NCBI GenBank assembly: GCA_023014335.1
Contig: JAECYW010000040.1
Location: 1-64,000, forward strand
From: Galerina marginata
Lineage: Eukaryota; Basidiomycota; Agaricomycetes; Agaricales; Galerinaceae
DNA length: 64,000 nucleotides
Reading direction: 5' to 3'
Shown here: piece by piece, positions 58,876 to 64,000 of the stretch
Position numbering within the stretch: the first letter of the stretch is position 1
Layout: each line of letters begins with the position of its first letter
Notes under the pieces: generated by a model
Seen by the model: the letters and a program-made list of their open reading frames with translations, nothing else
What the model was told of the DNA's origin: nothing
The model's database searches: none
Made by a program: the position numbers and the translations under genes

Positions 58876-60585
58876 ATGATGTTGGTTATTCGTGGTACAT
58901 TTATACATACACCTCATCTTGGGACCTTGGAAGTCCTCTCGGATCACATCATAGGTAGCTTAATGTACGTCATTTTGTTATATTTCCTGAACATTTACTC
59001 ATCAGGAGCAGACATTACTCACGAATACACGGTGTTCATTCTCTCGTTTTAAAGCTGTCAATGATCATGGGATTATCTCCCATTTAGCACCCGCGGACGA
59101 TTCGACCTCCATAATTGAGAACAATCCCGACGCAAAATTTATCGACGTCCCGAATGGGAATTTCATCCTTCCCACCTTTTGCGATCTGCACCTCCATGCC
59201 CCGCAGTTCCTGTATCAGGGGACTGGTTTGGATCTTCCATTAATGCAATGGCTTGATACCTACGCACTCAAGGCAGAGGCGCGAATGGATGCTGATCCTG
59301 TATTGGCGCGAAGGGTTTACTCTCGCCTCGCTGCACGGTTACTAGAGAATGGAACGGGGACCTCCTTGTTGTTTGGAACAATCAAAGAGGAAACGAAGTA
59401 TGTTCTAAATTTTATTGACTGATCACTTACCATTCTACTCCTGATCACAGTCCTAATTCTTGCAGAGTGCATGCAATCTACTGGATGCCGTGCCTTCATT
59501 GGAAAGCTTTCGATGGACATTGACATAACTGCTTCCGGCTCAATCACTAAAACCTATGTTGAGCCATCAGTTTCTGCTTCTCTCGACGCGGCGAACTCTT
59601 TCATCAAGCACTGCCGCGGGATTGTTTCCCATCTTCCTGAATCCCAGCGGCTAGGTGGAGCCTGTTCTGACCCCTCGTTTCGTGCCAACTTGTACTGACG
59701 AATTATTGAAAGGCCTGGGAGATATATCTCAGACCCAAGGTATAAAAATTCAAAGTCATCTAGCCGAAGCCAAAGACCAGGTAGAATGGGTGCGCGCTCT
59801 ACGTAAAATGGAAGACATCGACGTATTTGACAAGGCAAGTCAGTGACAAACGACTCCTAGCAATTTTGTCTGATGAACTAGGCGGCTTGGCTTGATTTAG
59901 AACAATCTGCTCACACCAAGGACGGTGCAAGCTCACTGCACCTTCCTCAGCGTGCCGGATCTTAATAGAATTACCACGAAAGGCACGGCGGTTGCTCATT
60001 GCCCCCTTTCTAATGCCTACTTCTCCGCGAAGCCCTTACCCCTTCGCGAGGCTCTTGATTTAGGCGTCAAGGTCGGACTTGGTACAGACGTTGCGGGAGG
60101 ATACAGTCTGGATATCATGAATTCCATGCGACAAGCCGTCGCCGTGTCCCGAATGCGCGAAGGAGACCGAAAATATGAAACGTAGAGATGACGAAATCAT
60201 TACAAGGAATCTATCAGTTGATTGGAAGGAATCCTTGTATCTTGCGACGAGGGGAGGATCCCTCGCTCTGGGATTGGAAGGGATGTTCCGCGTCGGGGCC
60301 CCATTTGATGCCCAAGAAAGTGAGCTCAATCTGTCTACTTCGCCGTTAATAAATGACCTAACATCAGACACACGACGACAATTTTTAGTTCGACTCTATG
60401 ACCCGGTATCAGGCTCGGGCATTGGTCCACTCGATTATTTCGACTTGGAGACCGACTCGATCGGACTCACTGAGCCGTTAAATTCGGCTAGTGCACCCTT
60501 AATGATTGAAAAGTGGTGGTGTATCGGAGACGTCAGAAACCGCGGCGCGGTGTGGGTGCAAGGTAACCAAGTACGAACGATGTGA
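58876..60585 (+). CDS. Guanine deaminase, with three apparent frameshifts
   Basis: Purine salvage enzyme turning guanine into xanthine. The first exon (58876-58954, MMLVIRGTFIHTPHLGTLEV) joins AVNDHGIISHLAPADD. Zinc and active-site motifs are all present: DLHLHAPQFLYQG, KIQSHLAEAKDQVEW, VQAHCTFLS and VGLGTDVAGGYS, ending NRGAVWVQGNQV. The intron at 59835-59900 has a GC donor (GCAAGT). Three places need one base fewer to keep the frame: CC at 59452-59453, just after an acceptor; GG at 59654-59655, between SQRL and VEPVLTPRF; and AAA at 60178-60180, before RRDDEIITR. Each is an extra base in a short homopolymer. Either a very recent pseudogene or consensus errors; motif conservation favours a recently functional gene. 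Confidence 0.85.
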
Positions 60586-62641
60586 AACTTGTACACCATC
60601 GCATAGTTATCGAAATTACGGCCAATTCTCGCTTACCGACCAAGGATCTCAATGAAGTCACCAGAGAAAATCAATACTCCTCTTGCTCAAGTTGGCATAC
60701 ACTATTCATTATCTTCCGGACTCAAAACCCGACCATGTCCATGATTACTCAGTAAGTCTGGGCCTGCGGCAGCTGTCTGTTCACAGTCCAGTGTCGCTAG
60801 TTGATGCCAGAGCGTGCCGGGGCCCCGGGCGGACCCCGTTACACCTTATATTTAGCTAGTGCGACTGGGACCTTGACCAAATGATTTGATGACCATATTT
60901 TTATCACTAAAAGACACGAAGAGTAGCGAAGAGTCACTGTCCAGAGTCTCCTATTTATAAGAGGAGGTCAAGAGAAAAAACGGTTAAGCTTGACAAGAAT
61001 CTTGGCCGAGGCTCGTACTTAGCGCGGAATCACCCTATACTCGAGTACACTCATGACCACTGACCATAGCTCCACCCATGTATACAGTATTAGTTATCCA
61101 TGCTCATACCTGGGTCCCGTCGACCGATTGTCTCGGGGAGACCTTAAAGTAGCATATTTCCATATGTCTGTCTGAGTGATAGCCCTGGATCCATGTCATA
61201 AGTAGAGGTCGGTTAACGGCAGGCCTAAGCCGAGGATGGTTAGAGATTCTGCCACCGTAAATCCGATGATAAGCGTTTGCTATTTCTCAAGCTTACGACG
61301 TTAGCACCTGCTTTAGGAAATGCACCTTCCTAATTGATCATCAAAAAATCTTCCGAGAATCGTGTTTGTAAATACATGCCCAGTTCTTGCAGAACTAAAA
61401 GCCGCGGAGTAGTTACTTTGAGCGGCGGACGATTTCCCTTGCCCAGAACTCGAATAATAGTCAACATTTCAATTCTCTGAGAAGAAGTCTCCGAGTGAGA
61501 TGTTCGATCACGTGAAGGTACCACTGAGAAAACTAGTCAACATGGACATTCGTCTTTGCTTGGCTCTATCATATGTTCACGACGTCTAAATAGTCTATTA
61601 AACGTCTTTCCCTCCATTTTCTCCTTCGTCTTTCACATGTGGCAGCTTGATTCACCAACGAAACGTGTCGTTTTCGAAGACGAGGATTCGAGGAAGATAA
61701 CAGCGAACTCGAAGTCGCCGCGAAAACGCCGTACAGCCTCACCTCCATCTCACATACGTATATACTCCATGTACGCCCAGGTCCGGAGTTCTTGTCACCT
61801 TGGACGTGGACGATATGCGTGCAGCCTATCATCATGCAACGGCCTGGTAAATATGGGCCGCCTGTAAAGATGTATCTGGTCCATGAATCCAGGCATCTGA
61901 CTTGGTTGCCTCAGCACTTTCGACGTCATCCAGCAATAGGATATTTGCAATTGCTTGCTACTCTCCGCCCTGTGTAGCGCAGGTGGTATTTATGTCGTTT
62001 GACCTCCTTCGATGACTGAACGCGAAGCAAAGTGCCGGGCTTCCGTGGGCTTCCGAGTCCGAGGCATCACCGGCGGACAATATAAATATGTGCTATTATC
62101 TCGCAATCTCCCATGACCAAAAAAATGGAGTGTATTTTAGGCGGATAGTGAGCGCGGTGCCGCTCCTCGACGAATACTTATGACCGCCTAGCCAACGCCT
62201 GTTAGGAGCTACACGGGTGAAACAAACTTGCAGAAGAAGGTGGAATTACAACCTTGTGAGCCTCCATGCAAATGTGTGGATTGCACCGACGCAATACTAT
62301 TCTTAGAGACATCATATTGGATGACAAGAGGTGGGAGAAACTGACCATAATGTTAGTTCCCAGTGGCAAATGATCTCTCCGCAGCCACCCAAGTCATCTC
62401 TCGGTTCTCAGGACGTCCTGGGAGTCCAAGGTGCTTATTGGGGGTCCCGAGGTGCTTATGCACATTCCTATTGGGCCAACTTGGTCAGATCAAGCCAGGG
62501 TGTATCTGCCATGCCTAATCTGTACACTGCTATATGTACGTGCCTTTTCCTATACGAAGCCTTTTTCTGATCTCCGTCCTCCTCTGGCCATCCTCCTGCC
62601 ACCTAGGGCCCCCTCCGAATTCCACGCAGTCCTGGCGTACT
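60586..62641. other. 2.1-kb intergenic region with a possible exon relic
   Basis: No intact gene. A plus-strand stretch from about 61640 reads MWQLDSPTKRVVFEDEDSRK and SPRKRRTASPPSHI before a donor-like GTATAT. Its style and the block FEDED...SPRKRR resemble the first exon of the gene at 44.2 kb (FEEDD...SPRKRR), so it may be a decayed partial copy. The segment near 62641 is the promoter of the transcription factor gene. Confidence 0.4.
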
Positions 62642-64000
62642 ATGGCTCCCGCCGCTTCGACCCTCGACTATGACCCCAACCAGTCTCCCAGACCACTCAA
62701 GCGAGCTCGAAAATCTAGTACGGCTGCCCCAACGGCTCCGCCTGAGGCGGATGACCACCATTTCATCAATAATGCCCCTCTAGACCACATCTTCATCGCT
62801 GATGGGGTGGTTTCAAAGAAGCCTGGTGGTAAAAAGGTTCGTTGGCTCGCATTTCTATCCTTGACGCCAATACCTGAACTCCTTGCCTGTTGCACAGGCG
62901 CCTTTGTCATGCTGTGAATGTCGGCGGTAAGCTTGTCATCTTGCCGCATCGAAGTAATAGGTTAAGCGAAATATGGTTTTGTGCTCTTGGGAAACCAGGC
63001 TGAAGTTAAAGGCTCGTCAATTGTCATTACCCTTCTTGACCCTGAAGCTCACTCTATGGGTTAGTGTGACCGCAGCTTCCCTTGTGCATCTTGCAAGGTA
63101 CGACGCTTACTCTCAGGCGAATGTTGTCTAACTTACAGTCTTTTCCATTAGAAACGAGGATGCGCTGAAATTTGCCCGGATGGTATGCGACGTCGAACTC
63201 AATTCGGTACTGTGAAGCTCTGACACTGTCGTAGGCGTTCTGGTATCCGGAAAAGGGACACGTTTTATTCTTGCCAATACGGAACAATTGCACGGTAAAA
63301 TTCAAGAAATGAGCGACCGCATTCGTAGCCTCGAGGATGCTTTGCAGACTCTACATGGTGAACACGCAGCAGACCCAGAGCAGCCTCACGTCTTGATGCA
63401 CCCAGAGCTTCTCGGAATCAAAAGTACCATGGGATTGTATAGCGGTATTCAATCGGATACAGCTGCAAAGCACAACAACGGTCCTACTGGCAAGTCGCCT
63501 CAACATATGGACATAGATCGAGCACCAGTGGAACGGGGCTCCAGCGAGGACACTGTTACTGCTTCGGATCATCATCCACACCCCACGCAGGTAAGTGTTG
63601 TCGCAAATTAATGGAGCTTCTGATATGAAATGACACGATAAGATTTTAAAGCAAGAGCACTCGGAAGCGCAATTTGCTGCTGAGATAGCGCGTTTGAGCC
63701 ACAATTTTCCGCTGTCAGGATACCATTTCGCCGGAACCGAATCTCGCACTGCGCGAGTTCATTCGTAGCAATCTTCCTCCTCGCGAAGAAGCCGATCACC
63801 TCTGGGAACAAGCTCGTCAAAATGCTCTTTGGCAGTACAACCCCCATCCCAGCTCAACTTTCTACCCAAACTTGGCGTATCATTGTTACACCGCCTCTAC
63901 CTGCCTCGCTTTCGCCCAGAAGACTCGCCCTCTTGCTCATGATATTGGCCGTCGGTTGTCTTGTCGACCTTCCGAATCGTGAGGCCGACCATCCTGACGC
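62642..64000 (+). CDS. Zn2Cys6 fungal transcription factor, cut by the window end
   Basis: DNA-binding regulator of the Gal4-type family. The start MAPAASTLDYDPNQSPRPLK leads through four short introns to the zinc cluster CCECRRLKLKCDRSFPCASC followed by KKRGC, which has all six cysteines. A short coiled coil (KIQEMSDRIRSLEDALQTLHG) follows and should mediate dimerisation. The later part shows the start of a fungal-specific middle region (PREEADHLWEQARQNALWQY, then LALLLMILAVGCLVDL). Two apparent +1 breaks occur, at GG 63718-63719 and at TTT 63910-63912, each removable by dropping one base of the run. The gene continues beyond 64000, so targets and full length are unknown. Confidence 0.85.

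Noticed and set aside
59471..59698. Separate small ORF inside the guanine deaminase region
   Set aside because: Its residues continue the guanine deaminase family sequence on both sides; the break is a one-base shift, not a separate gene.

Overview
The window looks like nuclear DNA of an Agaricomycete-type basidiomycete. Most genes are cut by many introns of about 50-70 nt, promoters carry CT-rich tracts and TATAAAT boxes, and F-box/LRR-like and membrane protein families of unknown function are typical of mushroom-forming fungi. This is inferred from gene structure and protein families; no database search was possible. I saw no transposase, reverse transcriptase, integrase, CRISPR array, rRNA gene or convincing tRNA. 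Where I give exon coordinates, the summed exon lengths keep the reading frame.

Layout. 0.9-3.2 kb: secreted type-B carboxylesterase (minus; 12 exons). 4.7-6.2 kb: ankyrin-like single-exon gene (minus). 6.4-13.3 kb: a divergent pair, a secreted multi-LysM protein (minus, 700 aa) and a secreted CBM18/GH18 chitinase of the killer-toxin-like type (plus, 1128 aa), sharing a 644-bp intergenic region. 13.9-15.1 kb: F-box protein. 15.8-17.9 kb: a complete GH3-family acyl-acid amido synthetase-like gene (plus, 602 aa). 17.9-23.7 kb: gene-poor, low-complexity. 23.7-25.0 kb: single-pass membrane protein (minus). 25.0-30.8 kb: gene desert with degenerate short-motif repeats. 30.8-35.6 kb: large EF-hand/ZZ-zinc protein (plus). 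35.9-37.6 kb: cytosolic tyrosyl-tRNA synthetase (minus). 37.8-39.2 kb: class II aldolase/adducin protein with a signal peptide (minus). 40.7-41.9 kb: F-box-like protein (minus). 44.2-45.4 kb: unknown gene (plus). 45.6-47.3 kb: membrane protein (minus). 48.3-49.6 kb: pRiA4b ORF-3-like protein (plus). 49.9-56.8 kb: ABCC transporter (plus). 56.9-57.3 kb: DUF427 protein (minus). 57.7-58.6 kb: F-box protein (minus). 58.9-60.6 kb: guanine deaminase (plus). 62.6 kb to the end: Zn2Cys6 transcription factor (plus, cut by the window edge).

Functional reading. The LysM protein and the chitinase both act on chitin outside the cell and probably share regulation. The GH3 gene is an adenylating enzyme family best known for conjugating plant hormones to amino acids. 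Housekeeping functions (TyrRS, guanine deaminase) are mixed with membrane and regulatory genes; I see no classical secondary-metabolite cluster.

Two genome-level signals stand out. GC-AG introns are unusually frequent, with three in the carboxylesterase alone. From 56 kb to the end, four genes carry seven apparent +1 frameshifts, each explained by one extra base in a short homopolymer, while the genes before 56 kb show none that I could detect. This points either to insertion-type consensus errors or to local decay.
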